This document shows positions 7,599 through 14,793 of a stretch of DNA of 14,793 bases, one piece after another. The notes beneath the pieces were generated by a model. The model ran no database searches, had not been told where the DNA came from, and saw only the letters and a list, made by a program, of their open reading frames with translations. The translations under genes were made by a program, and so were the position numbers. The DNA comes from Verrucomicrobia bacterium UBA6015 (GTDB taxonomy: Bacteria > Verrucomicrobiota > Kiritimatiellia > UBA8416): contig DIZZ01000154.1 in assembly GCA_002428045.1 (NCBI GenBank), positions 41,889 through 56,681 of the forward strand. The letters are read 5' to 3'. Every line of letters starts with the position of its first letter. Position 1 is the stretch's first letter.

Positions 7599-7644
7599 TT
7601 CGAAACAACGTCAGTTGATGGGGAAAGGGACCACGGTGCATGAT

Positions 7645-10600
7645 ATGAAAGATACCAGTGTGGAGCGGCTGCCGGGGGACTTCATCCGGCTCAATGTGGC
7701 CCAGTTCTGCGGGGCCCTTATCGATAATGTCTTCAAGTTGATGGCCATGCTGTTCCTGATCCGGCTACAAGGCGCACAGGCCTCCGGCACCATCTCGGCA
7801 CTGGCCTCGGCCGTGTTCGTGGTACCGTTTCTGCTGTTTTCCGCCGCCGCCGGCACCTTGGCGGACCGATACAGCAAGCGCTCACTGCTGCTGGCTCTCA
7901 AGGGGTTTGAACTGGTGGTGACGCTTTTCGGGGTGCTGGCTTATGTGCAAGGGAACGTGTTCATGCTATATGCGGTACTTTTCATGATCAGCTTGCAAAG
8001 TGCCTTGTACAGTCCCTCTAAATACGGGATAGTCCCGGAGCTGGTGAACCGGTCTCAACTTTCGCAGGCCAATAGTATGCTGGTTATGTTCACTTTCCTG
8101 GCGATTATTACTGGTACCGCGCTGGTCCCGCTGCTGCTGAATCTTACCGGCAACAATTATCCGCTGGCCCATAGCGTATGCGTTCTCGCTTCCTTCGTTG
8201 GACTGGTGGCGACGCTCAAGATCAAGAGAACCCCGGCCGCTGGCGGGACGGCATCGATCAATCCGTTGTTTTTGATGGATGTCTGGCGCACGCTGGGCGG
8301 CATCCGCAAGGATCGTTTTCTGATGCTGGCGGTGCTGGCCTCGGCCTGGTTCACGATGCTCGGCGCCTATCTGCAACTGAACATGATCCCCTATGGCATG
8401 CAAATCCTCGGGCTGTCCGAAACCGGCAGCGGCTATCTTTTCTTTGTGGTGGCGATCGGTGTGGCGGCGGGTGCCTTTCTGGCCGGGCGCGTGTCTGGCC
8501 GCAATATCGAGTTTGGCATCGTCCCCCTGGGGTCCCTGGTGCTGACTCTCGCCGCGGTGCTGCTCAAGGTGCTGCCGCCGGCGTTGGCACTGGTCATCCC
8601 GGCGGTTTTCGCGGCGGGTCTCGGCGCGGGTCTTTTTGTGGTGCCGGTGGACTCGTTCATCCAGGAACGCGCCCCGCTGGCCAAACGCGGCGAAATCCTG
8701 GCTGCGTCCAGTTTTATCAGTTGGGTTGGCGTGCTGATGGCCTCGGCACTGGTGATGCTCACCGTGCGCCTGGGCTGGTCGCCTGCGTCGGGCTTCCTGT
8801 TGATGGGATTGCTGACATTCAGTCTGGCGGTGGCCTCGTTCCTGGTCCTGCCCGATTTCCTGCTGCGCTTTGTTCTGCTGGTGCTGACGCGCTGCGCCTT
8901 CCGGGTCCGCGTCGTCGGGGCAGAACGGGTTCCAACGGATGGTGCTGCCGTGCTGGTCTGCAATCATGTCTCCTATATGGATGCATTGCTGATGATTTCC
9001 ACACAGCAGCGCCGCCTGCGTTTCATGGTCCCCGCCTCCATTTTCAAGCGTTGGCACTGGGCGCGACCGTTCTTCCGGTTGATGAACTGCATCCCGGTCG
9101 ATGCCGGCGGCCCGCCCAGGCAGATCAAGGAAGCGCTCGACAAGGCCCGCGCTGCACTGGCAGAGGGTTACTTGGTCTGCGTGTTTGCCGAGGATACGAT
9201 GACACGAACCGGCAATATCCGCGCCTTCCACCGGGGATTTGAGATGCTCGTCAAGGACTCGGACTGGCCGGTTTATCCGGCGTATATCGGGGGGGCCTGG
9301 GGTGTCTTTTCCAGCTACTTCCAGGGCCGTCTGCACCTGCGCTGGGGTGAACTTCGGCGCTATCCGGTAACCATTCTCTTCGGCGAGGCGTTGCCCTCGA
9401 CCGTGACCGCCCGCGAGGTGCGGCAGGCAGTCATGGAGCTTTCCTGTGCCTATTACCAGGACCGCAAACGAACGCGAAAACCGCTTGGGTATCTGTTCGC
9501 CAAGGGTGCCCGCACGCGCTGGAATCGTTTCGCCATGGCGGATTCAAGCGGCAAGCGGCTGACCTTCGGGCGCCTGCTGACCGGTGCCGTTGCACTTGGA
9601 GATACCTTGCGTGCCCGCTGTGAAGAGGAGGACAATATCGGCCTGCTGCTGCCGACCTCGGTCGGCGGTGCCATCGCGAATCTGGCCGTGACGCTGATGG
9701 GTAAGAGCGTGGTCAACCTCAACTTCACCGCCTCGAAGGAATCCATCCGCTCGGCCATCTGCCAATGCCGACTGAAGACCGTTATCACGTCAAAGGCTTT
9801 CCTCGAGAAATTCCCCGAATTGCCCTTGCCGGAGGGTGCTCTTTTCATTGAGGATCTCGTGGCGGGAATTAGTTCGCGCGACAAGCAGAAGGCATTTTTC
9901 AAGGCGCGCCTGATGCCTCTGTGCTGGCTGGGACGAATCCCAGGTTTCACGGCCGATCGGATTGCCACGATCATCTTCTCGTCGGGCTCCACCGGTGAGC
10001 CGAAGGGCGTGATGCTTAGCCATCACAACATCCAATCGAACATCGAATCGCTGCGGTCCGTGTTCTCGGCCGTGCCGTCCGATAACGTCTGTGCCGCCCT
10101 GCCGTTCTTCCATTCGCTCGGCTACACCGGGGCCTTGTGGTTCCCGCTGCTGAGCGGATTCTCGGCGGTGTATCATCCTAACCCGCTGGATGGCGGAATG
10201 ATCGCCCAACTGGCGCGCGAACATCGCTCGACCATTCTGTTTGCTACGCCGACCTTCCTTCTGATCTACCTGCGCAAGGCGCAGAAGGAGGATTTCGCCA
10301 CGCTCAAGTTCGTCGTGGTGGGTGCGGAAAAGCTCAAGGAGCGGCTAGCGCAGTCGTTCGAGGAAAAGTTTGGGGTCCGCCCGCTGGAAGGCTACGGGGC
10401 GACGGAACTCTCGCCGGTGGCGGCGCTCAGCCTGCCGCATGTGGAGGCGGGCGGTGTCCGGCAGGAAGGCTGGAAACCGGGGAGCGTGGGTATGCCTTTG
10501 CCCGGCGTGGCCATGAAGATCGTTGATCCGGAGAGCGGGGCGTTGCGGCAGCCGGGTGAATCGGGGTTGCTGCTGGTCAAGGGGCCGAACGTGATGCTGG

Positions 10601-11040
10601 GGTATCTCAACCGGCCGGACCTGACCGACGAGGTCCTGCACGATGGTTGGTACCGTACTGGCGATATAGCCACCCTGGACGCGGATGGCTTTGTCACCAT
10701 TACCGACCGGCTCTCGCGCTTCAGCAAGATCGGTGGCGAGATGGTGCCGCACCTGGGGGTTGAGGAAGCCCTGCTCAAGGCGCTGGACATCCATGGCCCC
10801 GTGCTGGCGGTGACCGCCGTGGAGGATGAGAAAAAGGGCGAGCGACTGGTGCTGCTTTACACGGACGAGGCGGGCGATGCCTCTGCAGTACGGGCGGCGA
10901 TAGATGCCAGCGACATCCCCAACCTCTGGAAACCGTCCGCCTGCTTCCAGATCGAAGCGTTGCCCGTCCTAGGGACCGGTAAGCTCGATCTAAAGGGGCT
11001 CAAGACCATGGCCCAGGACGTCGTGGATGCCGGAACGTGA
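7645..11040 (+). CDS. aas: Fused MFS lysophospholipid transporter (LplT-like) / acyltransferase (PlsC) / acyl-ACP synthetase (Aas-like)
   Basis: This 1131-residue protein probably imports lysophospholipid across the inner membrane and re-acylates it, as LplT plus Aas do in Escherichia coli. Residues 1 to about 405 form a 10-12 helix MFS domain (starting FIRLNVAQFCGALIDNVFKL; ADRYSKR loop). Residues of about 415-600 are PlsC-like, with the catalytic N440-H441-x4-D446 motif; motif III reads FAED (514-517) where FPEG is usual. The rest is an adenylate-forming ligase with IIFSSGSTGEPKGV (776-789), GYGATELSP, YRTGD (1003-1007), DRLSRFSKIGGE from D1021, and the catalytic lysine K1113 in GTGKLD. Start choice is uncertain. 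The frame is open back to 7435, but that would overlap the divergent gene. GTG at 7636 follows AAAGGGA with 5-base spacing, and ATG 7618 is also possible. Multidomain identity is secure; substrate specificity is inferred. Confidence 0.9.
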   Translation: MKDTSVERLPGDFIRLNVAQFCGALIDNVFKLMAMLFLIRLQGAQASGTISALASAVFVVPFLLFSAAAGTLADRYSKRSLLLALKGFELVVTLFGVLAYVQGNVFMLYAVLFMISLQSALYSPSKYGIVPELVNRSQLSQANSMLVMFTFLAIITGTALVPLLLNLTGNNYPLAHSVCVLASFVGLVATLKIKRTPAAGGTASINPLFLMDVWRTLGGIRKDRFLMLAVLASAWFTMLGAYLQLNMIPYGMQILGLSETGSGYLFFVVAIGVAAGAFLAGRVSGRNIEFGIVPLGSLVLTLAAVLLKVLPPALALVIPAVFAAGLGAGLFVVPVDSFIQERAPLAKRGEILAASSFISWVGVLMASALVMLTVRLGWSPASGFLLMGLLTFSLAVASFLVLPDFLLRFVLLVLTRCAFRVRVVGAERVPTDGAAVLVCNHVSYMDALLMISTQQRRLRFMVPASIFKRWHWARPFFRLMNCIPVDAGGPPRQIKEALDKARAALAEGYLVCVFAEDTMTRTGNIRAFHRGFEMLVKDSDWPVYPAYIGGAWGVFSSYFQGRLHLRWGELRRYPVTILFGEALPSTVTAREVRQAVMELSCAYYQDRKRTRKPLGYLFAKGARTRWNRFAMADSSGKRLTFGRLLTGAVALGDTLRARCEEEDNIGLLLPTSVGGAIANLAVTLMGKSVVNLNFTASKESIRSAICQCRLKTVITSKAFLEKFPELPLPEGALFIEDLVAGISSRDKQKAFFKARLMPLCWLGRIPGFTADRIATIIFSSGSTGEPKGVMLSHHNIQSNIESLRSVFSAVPSDNVCAALPFFHSLGYTGALWFPLLSGFSAVYHPNPLDGGMIAQLAREHRSTILFATPTFLLIYLRKAQKEDFATLKFVVVGAEKLKERLAQSFEEKFGVRPLEGYGATELSPVAALSLPHVEAGGVRQEGWKPGSVGMPLPGVAMKIVDPESGALRQPGESGLLLVKGPNVMLGYLNRPDLTDEVLHDGWYRTGDIATLDADGFVTITDRLSRFSKIGGEMVPHLGVEEALLKALDIHGPVLAVTAVEDEKKGERLVLLYTDEAGDASAVRAAIDASDIPNLWKPSACFQIEALPVLGTGKLDLKGLKTMAQDVVDAGT

Positions 11041-11094
11041 GACAAATAACAAGGAAAACAACCGACCGAACGTCCTTTCTTTCTGGTGAAATCA

Positions 11095-11265
11095 ATGCAA
11101 GCACCCTACCACCGTCGTGTCCTGAACGCCAATCCCGATTTCCGCTTCCTGTTTAAGAGATTGGACATTTCAGGGATTTTGTTGGATGATCTGATCGCAT
11201 TTGAAGGTGACTTTTGCAAGGTCGTGCGGGAGGTGGGCGGCGCGGGAGATATATACAATGATTGA
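11095..11265 (+). CDS. Candidate 56-residue small protein, unrecognised
   Basis: An ATG frame of 56 codons fills most of the 217-base gap before the YihY gene and ends with TGA 8 bases inside it (the YihY ATG is at 11258). The predicted peptide begins MQAPYHRRVLNANPDF and ends GGAGDIYND. It is soluble, with no signal peptide or membrane helix, and matches no family I recognise. By hand count, 32 of its 55 codons after the start end in G or C, less extreme than the flanking genes look. Upstream there is only a weak ribosome site (TGGTGA). The overlap with the next start would suit translational coupling. It could equally be a chance open frame in a leader region. Confidence 0.3.
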   Translation: MQAPYHRRVLNANPDFRFLFKRLDISGILLDDLIAFEGDFCKVVREVGGAGDIYND

Positions 11266-12748
11266 CAGTATTTCTGACGGAAAAGTCAAGATGATGATAG
11301 TCGCCCTGCATCAGCGGCTCAATCGCGTTCGGTCATTCCTGAAAACAGGGGTTTGGGATGCCGACCTGGCCGTGCTCCCGGTGTGGCGGGCGGTTGGCGT
11401 CCGCCTGTTGCGGGTGGTCCTGCTGGTGTTCCGCGGGTTCAAGGATGACGAGTGCGCGATGCATGCCTCGGCGCTGACCTTCAGTACGCTCATGGCGATC
11501 GTCCCCATCCTGGCGCTGTGCCTCTCAATGGCCCGGGGCCTGGGGGATGCCGACACGGCCAAGCGCTGGATTCAGGACAGGGTACAGGATTGGACGAAGA
11601 CGTTTAAAGTGGAACCGCAGATGGCGGCACCCGATGCACACCGAACCGATGGGGTCGATATTCCCGAGGAATTTGTACAGGGGGAACTGGCGATACGCAT
11701 CAACACCCTGGTCGAGAAGGGCTTTGAAAAGGTCGAGAACATCAACTTTGCGAGGCTGGGCACGGTCGGGTTGATCTTGTTGATCTGGATGGTGATCGAG
11801 GTGCTGGGGCGGGTGGAGCGATCGTTCAACCGGGTCTGGGGGATTACCATCGGCCGCTCGGTGTGGCGGCGGTTCACCGACTACCTGAGCGTCCTGCTGA
11901 TCCTGCCGATCCTGATCGTGGCGGCCGCCTCGCTCCCGATCATGGAGGGGGTCACCCGTTATATGCCAGCGGACACGGCGGTGCTGTTCGAACGCTTTGT
12001 CGCCTCGGGCCTGTTCAAGAACGGGGTGGTGCTGCTGATGACCACGCTGGTCTTTGCCTTCATGATCATGTTCATGCCCAATACGACCATGAAATTGAAT
12101 GCAGGCCTCACAGGCGGCTTCGTCTCGGCCATCCTTTTCCTGGTCTGGCTGTCGATTTGCGCCATGATCCAGGTCGGCGCGGCCCGCTACGGCAAGATCT
12201 ATGGCAGTTTCGCGGTGGCCCCGATCGTCCTGGCTTGGGTGCATGTGAGCTGGCAGATAGTGCTGTTCGGTGCCGAGGTGGCCTTTTCCGTACAGAACTG
12301 CGAGACGTTCCGGATGGAGCAGAATGCCGGCGATGCCAATGTGCGGGCTCGGCTGCTGCTGGCCCTTTCGGTGACCAAGGAGGCGGCGAGGAGCATGCTG
12401 TCGGAGGTGCCGTTGTTCAATCTGGAGGCGTATGGACACCAGCATCGCATCCCGGTACGCCTGCTGCATGCCGTCGTGGACGAACTGGTCCGTACCGGCA
12501 TCCTGGCCGGTGTGGCCGAACGCCCCGGTGTCTATGTGCTGCTCAAGGCGCCTTCCGTACTCACCATCGGGGATATTCTAAACGGGGTGCTCGATACCGG
12601 GGCGGGCGTCAGGGAACTGGGGCTTGGGCATCTGGATGCGGATGTGCGCAAGGCGGTCGAGGGGGCGTTTAAGGGGATGCATGCCGGTGTGGCATTGGCA
12701 TCCGTGGACACGTTGCTGGCGGGTGAAACGAAACGGATGGCGGGATAA
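11258..12748 (+). CDS. YihY/virulence factor BrkB family membrane protein with winged-helix-like C-terminus
   Basis: This is a 496-residue inner-membrane protein of the YihY/BrkB family (once misnamed ribonuclease BN), whose biochemical role is not settled. The family signature helix HASALTFSTLMAIVPILALC follows the pre-domain around residue 49. A soluble loop, then WMVIEVLGRVERSFNRVWGI and YLSVLLILPILIVAAAS follow, with about six membrane segments in all, including AILFLVWLSICAMIQVGAARYGKIYGSFAVAPIVLAW. After about residue 370 the sequence is soluble and looks like a winged helix of the Rrf2 type (IPVRLLHAVVDELVRTGIL at 398-416, then GVYVLLKAPSVLTIGDIL). The ATG at 11258 was chosen because GGGAG lies 9 bases upstream. 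A TTG at 11201 or ATG at 11291/11294 would change the N-terminus slightly. The helicase gene starts 29 bases after the stop, suggesting co-transcription. Confidence 0.85.
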   Translation: MIDSISDGKVKMMIVALHQRLNRVRSFLKTGVWDADLAVLPVWRAVGVRLLRVVLLVFRGFKDDECAMHASALTFSTLMAIVPILALCLSMARGLGDADTAKRWIQDRVQDWTKTFKVEPQMAAPDAHRTDGVDIPEEFVQGELAIRINTLVEKGFEKVENINFARLGTVGLILLIWMVIEVLGRVERSFNRVWGITIGRSVWRRFTDYLSVLLILPILIVAAASLPIMEGVTRYMPADTAVLFERFVASGLFKNGVVLLMTTLVFAFMIMFMPNTTMKLNAGLTGGFVSAILFLVWLSICAMIQVGAARYGKIYGSFAVAPIVLAWVHVSWQIVLFGAEVAFSVQNCETFRMEQNAGDANVRARLLLALSVTKEAARSMLSEVPLFNLEAYGHQHRIPVRLLHAVVDELVRTGILAGVAERPGVYVLLKAPSVLTIGDILNGVLDTGAGVRELGLGHLDADVRKAVEGAFKGMHAGVALASVDTLLAGETKRMAG

Positions 12749-12763
12749 CACCGGGCAGCAGCC

Positions 12764-12777
12764 GGGGAGAGGGTGAT
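12764..12777 (+). promoter_or_regulatory. Shine-Dalgarno of the helicase gene
   Basis: The purine-rich run GGGGAGAGGGTGAT sits directly before the ATG at 12778 and includes an extended anti-SD match (AGGGTGAT). It supports this ATG as the true start. Confidence 0.65.
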
Positions 12778-14733
12778 ATGGCGGAACGGATCAATTTCGA
12801 GGGGGAGCTGAACGAGGAACAGTTGGCGGCGGCGACGGCGGGGAACGGGCCGATGCTGATCCTGGCAGCAGCAGGGACAGGCAAGACGCGCACGCTGGTC
12901 TATCGCGTGGCCTACCTGGTCTCCCAGGGCGTGGCGGCGGACCGCATCCTGCTGCTGACCTTTACCAACCGGGCGGCCAAGGAGATGCTCGAACGTGCCG
13001 ATAAACTGGTCGATAGCGCAACGGGCATTCCCTGGAGCGGGACCTTCCACCACATTGCCAACCGCCTGCTGCGGCGCCATGCCTCGCTGATCGGGTTCCG
13101 CCCCGGATTCACCATCCTCGATCAGGACGATTCGCGCAAGCTGATGTCGGATGCGGTCAAGGCGCTTGGTCTGCAAAGCAAGGAGTTCCCGAAGCGCGAG
13201 GTGCTGCTGCATGTGCTGTCGCAGGCGCGTAACCGGGAAAAGCCGCTGGAACATGCCGTCGAGGATCATTTCGCCAATGTCGATGTGGATCCGGCCCCCG
13301 TCGTGGCGGTGCTCAAAGCCTACGAGGCGCGCAAGCACGAGCTGGGGGCGATGGATTTCGACGATCTGCTGCTGAACTGCCTGGTGCTGCTCCATGAGCA
13401 TCCGGAAATCCGCCAGCGCTATGCCACGCAGTTCGAGCATGTGCTCGTGGATGAGTACCAGGATACCAACACGATCCAGTCCCAGTTGGTGGATGCGCTG
13501 GCCAGCACACACCGCAACCTGTTCGTGGTGGGCGACGATTTCCAGAGCATCTATGCCTGGCGCGGGGCGGATACCCGCAATATCCTCGAGTTTCGTCGGC
13601 GTTACCCCGATGCCAAGATCTTCAAGCTGGAAACGAATTACCGAAGCGTCCCCGAGGTGCTTAACCTGGCGAATATCACCGTGGGCTGCTCGGATCACCC
13701 GGTCGAGTTCCGCAAGACTCTGCGGGCGACGCGGGCACCCTACCGCTGCCCGACGATTGCCCGGCTGCGCGACGGGGATCACCAGGCCCGCTATGTGGCG
13801 GATCTCCTCACCCATTTCAAGCGCGAGGGGTACAAGGCCTCGGATATCGTGATCCTCTACCGGGCGCATTATCATGCCATGGAACTGCAGATGGCACTGA
13901 CCCGGTCGCGAATTCCGCATCACATCACCTCAGGGATGCGGTTTTTCGAGCAGGCGCATGTCAAGGATGTACTCGCGTTGCTGCGGGTGCTTTCCGATCC
14001 GCATGATGCCCTGGCCTTCGAGCGGCTTCTCTGCCTGCTACCCGGGGTGGGCGAGATCTCGGTGCAGAAGCTGTGGAAAAAGATGGGGGGGCGCTTCGAT
14101 GCCTCCGATCCGGTCGCGCTCAAGGCACTGGGTGCGGCGCTGCGCCCGGCAGCGCGGGCCCGTTGGGCGGCGATCGAGCCGATCATCGAGACCTATTACC
14201 GCTCGGCCATGGTGGCCAACGGCGGCGAGGCCGTGCAGTTGTTCCTGAAGGCGTTTTATGAGACCTATGCGGCAGAAACCTTCGACAACCCCGAATCGCG
14301 GGTGGATGATATCCGCGAGCTCTCGCTGCATTTCGGCCGTTTCGAGAGCGTGGACCAATGCCTGAGCGATATCGCCCTGCTGTCCAACCTGGATGCCGAG
14401 ACAGATGCCGCAGGCGGAGGGCAGGCCGATTCCGTGAGGCTCAGCACGGTACACCAGGCCAAGGGGCTGGAGTGGCCGGTGGTGATCATCCTGTGGATGA
14501 CCGACGGGATGTTCCCATCCTCGCGCTCGATCGAGGATTCGGCGGATGGCGATGCCGAGGAGCGGCGGTTGTTCTATGTGGCGTCCACACGGGCCAAGGA
14601 TGAGCTGGTCCTCTGCGTGCCGGAGGTGCGCCGCATGCGCGATGGCGGGGTGATGTACTGCAAGGCCTCCCGCTACATCGATGAACTGCCTAATGAGATC
14701 GCCCGCACCAAGCGGATCGGCTACATGGGATAA
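12778..14733 (+). CDS. UvrD/Rep/PcrA-type SF1A DNA helicase
   Basis: This is a 651-residue ATP-dependent 3'-5' DNA helicase, a little shorter than classical UvrD, PcrA or Rep (about 670-730). All SF1A motifs are present. The Q-motif region is LNEEQLAAAT (11-20), Walker A is AAAGTGKT (30-37), and Ia is TFTNRAAKEM (61-70). Motif II is VDEYQDTN (224-231), and III is VVGDDFQSIYAWRGAD (250-265). Next come IV (LETNYRS), V (VRLSTVHQAKGLEW, 553-566) and VI (EERRLFYVASTRAKDE), with the arginine finger R605. The catalytic residues K36, D225, E226 and R605 are intact. The C-terminus stops soon after motif VI, without the long tail through which UvrD/PcrA contact RNA polymerase, which is closer to a compact Rep-like form. 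It probably acts in repair or replication restart. It follows the YihY gene by 29 bases. Exact orthology (uvrD, pcrA or rep) cannot be fixed here. Confidence 0.92.
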   Translation: MAERINFEGELNEEQLAAATAGNGPMLILAAAGTGKTRTLVYRVAYLVSQGVAADRILLLTFTNRAAKEMLERADKLVDSATGIPWSGTFHHIANRLLRRHASLIGFRPGFTILDQDDSRKLMSDAVKALGLQSKEFPKREVLLHVLSQARNREKPLEHAVEDHFANVDVDPAPVVAVLKAYEARKHELGAMDFDDLLLNCLVLLHEHPEIRQRYATQFEHVLVDEYQDTNTIQSQLVDALASTHRNLFVVGDDFQSIYAWRGADTRNILEFRRRYPDAKIFKLETNYRSVPEVLNLANITVGCSDHPVEFRKTLRATRAPYRCPTIARLRDGDHQARYVADLLTHFKREGYKASDIVILYRAHYHAMELQMALTRSRIPHHITSGMRFFEQAHVKDVLALLRVLSDPHDALAFERLLCLLPGVGEISVQKLWKKMGGRFDASDPVALKALGAALRPAARARWAAIEPIIETYYRSAMVANGGEAVQLFLKAFYETYAAETFDNPESRVDDIRELSLHFGRFESVDQCLSDIALLSNLDAETDAAGGGQADSVRLSTVHQAKGLEWPVVIILWMTDGMFPSSRSIEDSADGDAEERRLFYVASTRAKDELVLCVPEVRRMRDGGVMYCKASRYIDELPNEIARTKRIGYMG

Positions 14734-14793
14734 TCGTCTGCCTTGGGGGTTCTCCACAAGAATGTTTACTTCGGGGGCATTAGTGGTTAACAG

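Noticed and set aside
7435..7644. N-terminal extension of the MFS-PlsC-ligase gene to an ATG at 7435
   Set aside because: It would overlap the divergent glycosyltransferase gene and its Shine-Dalgarno and promoter region. The extra 70 residues show no family similarity, and the MFS domain begins properly after 7645.
7966..9336. A 456-codon open frame on the minus strand inside the MFS-PlsC region
   Set aside because: It lies wholly antisense to a gene with clear domain motifs. Its product is rich in His, Gln and Arg with no recognisable motif, the usual result of reading GC-rich codons on the opposite strand.
11249..11257. TATATA-like -10 box before the YihY gene
   Set aside because: It touches the start codon and has no -35-like box at the right distance. 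It is better explained as the spacer between GGGAG and the ATG.
11525..12469. A 314-codon open frame on the minus strand inside the YihY gene
   Set aside because: Its His/Gln/Asp-rich low-complexity product without membrane segments or motifs mirrors the codons of the real membrane gene.
12532..13923. A 463-codon open frame on the minus strand across the YihY tail and helicase
   Set aside because: It is antisense to helicase motifs I to IV, has no domain pattern and spans two real genes; treated as a composition-driven shadow.
11258..14733. Two-gene defence system made of the membrane protein plus UvrD-like helicase
   Set aside because: UvrD-like helicases occur in Gabija-type systems, but no OLD-family nuclease or other effector is adjacent. 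The helicase looks like a complete housekeeping SF1A enzyme and the YihY protein is a widespread family.
14734..14793. Terminator or promoter after the helicase gene
   Set aside because: I see no hairpin followed by a T-run and no paired promoter boxes in the 60 remaining bases; the window ends too soon to judge.

Overview
The window is a GC-rich stretch of chromosome packed with housekeeping and envelope-type genes. I see no tRNA, rRNA, CRISPR array, insertion sequence or phage gene. Three features point to the Planctomycetes-Verrucomicrobia-Chlamydiae superphylum, perhaps a Kiritimatiellota, Verrucomicrobiota or Lentisphaerota lineage: a toroid-repeat (prenyltransferase/squalene-oxidase-like) protein, a GT117/DUF2723-like membrane protein with TPRs, and a fused MFS-PlsC-AMP-ligase protein. 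This placement rests on recalled family distribution, so confidence is moderate to low.

Layout, left to right. Positions 1-580 hold the C-terminal end of a toroid-repeat protein, closed by a strong rho-independent terminator (598-635). The terminator's T-tract runs into a -35-like box for the next gene. Positions 669-3827 encode a 1052-residue protein with about 11 membrane segments followed by TPR repeats. It converges on, and overlaps by 29 bases, a leftward five-gene operon. In transcription order from 7484 to 3799 that operon is a GT4 glycosyltransferase, tsaE, pyrF, nth and recO. All four junctions overlap by 1 or 4 bases, so translation is probably coupled along the chain.

A short divergent region (7485-7644) carries plausible back-to-back promoters. 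Rightward from it lies a 1131-residue protein joining an LplT-like MFS domain, a PlsC acyltransferase and an acyl-activating AMP-ligase, a self-contained lysophospholipid uptake and re-acylation protein. After a 217-base gap containing a candidate 56-codon small gene come a YihY-family membrane protein with a winged-helix-like tail (11258-12748) and, 29 bases on, a complete UvrD/Rep-type SF1A helicase (12778-14733). The last 60 bases hold nothing I can identify.

Themes are DNA repair (nth, recO, the helicase), tRNA t6A modification (tsaE), pyrimidine synthesis (pyrF) and envelope/lipid work (glycosyltransferase, lipid acyltransferase fusion, YihY, GT-C-like/TPR protein). I found no convincing undescribed multi-gene system. 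The most interesting points are the apparently degenerate GT-C active-site loop in the TPR protein, the domain fusions, and the small gene overlapping the YihY start.
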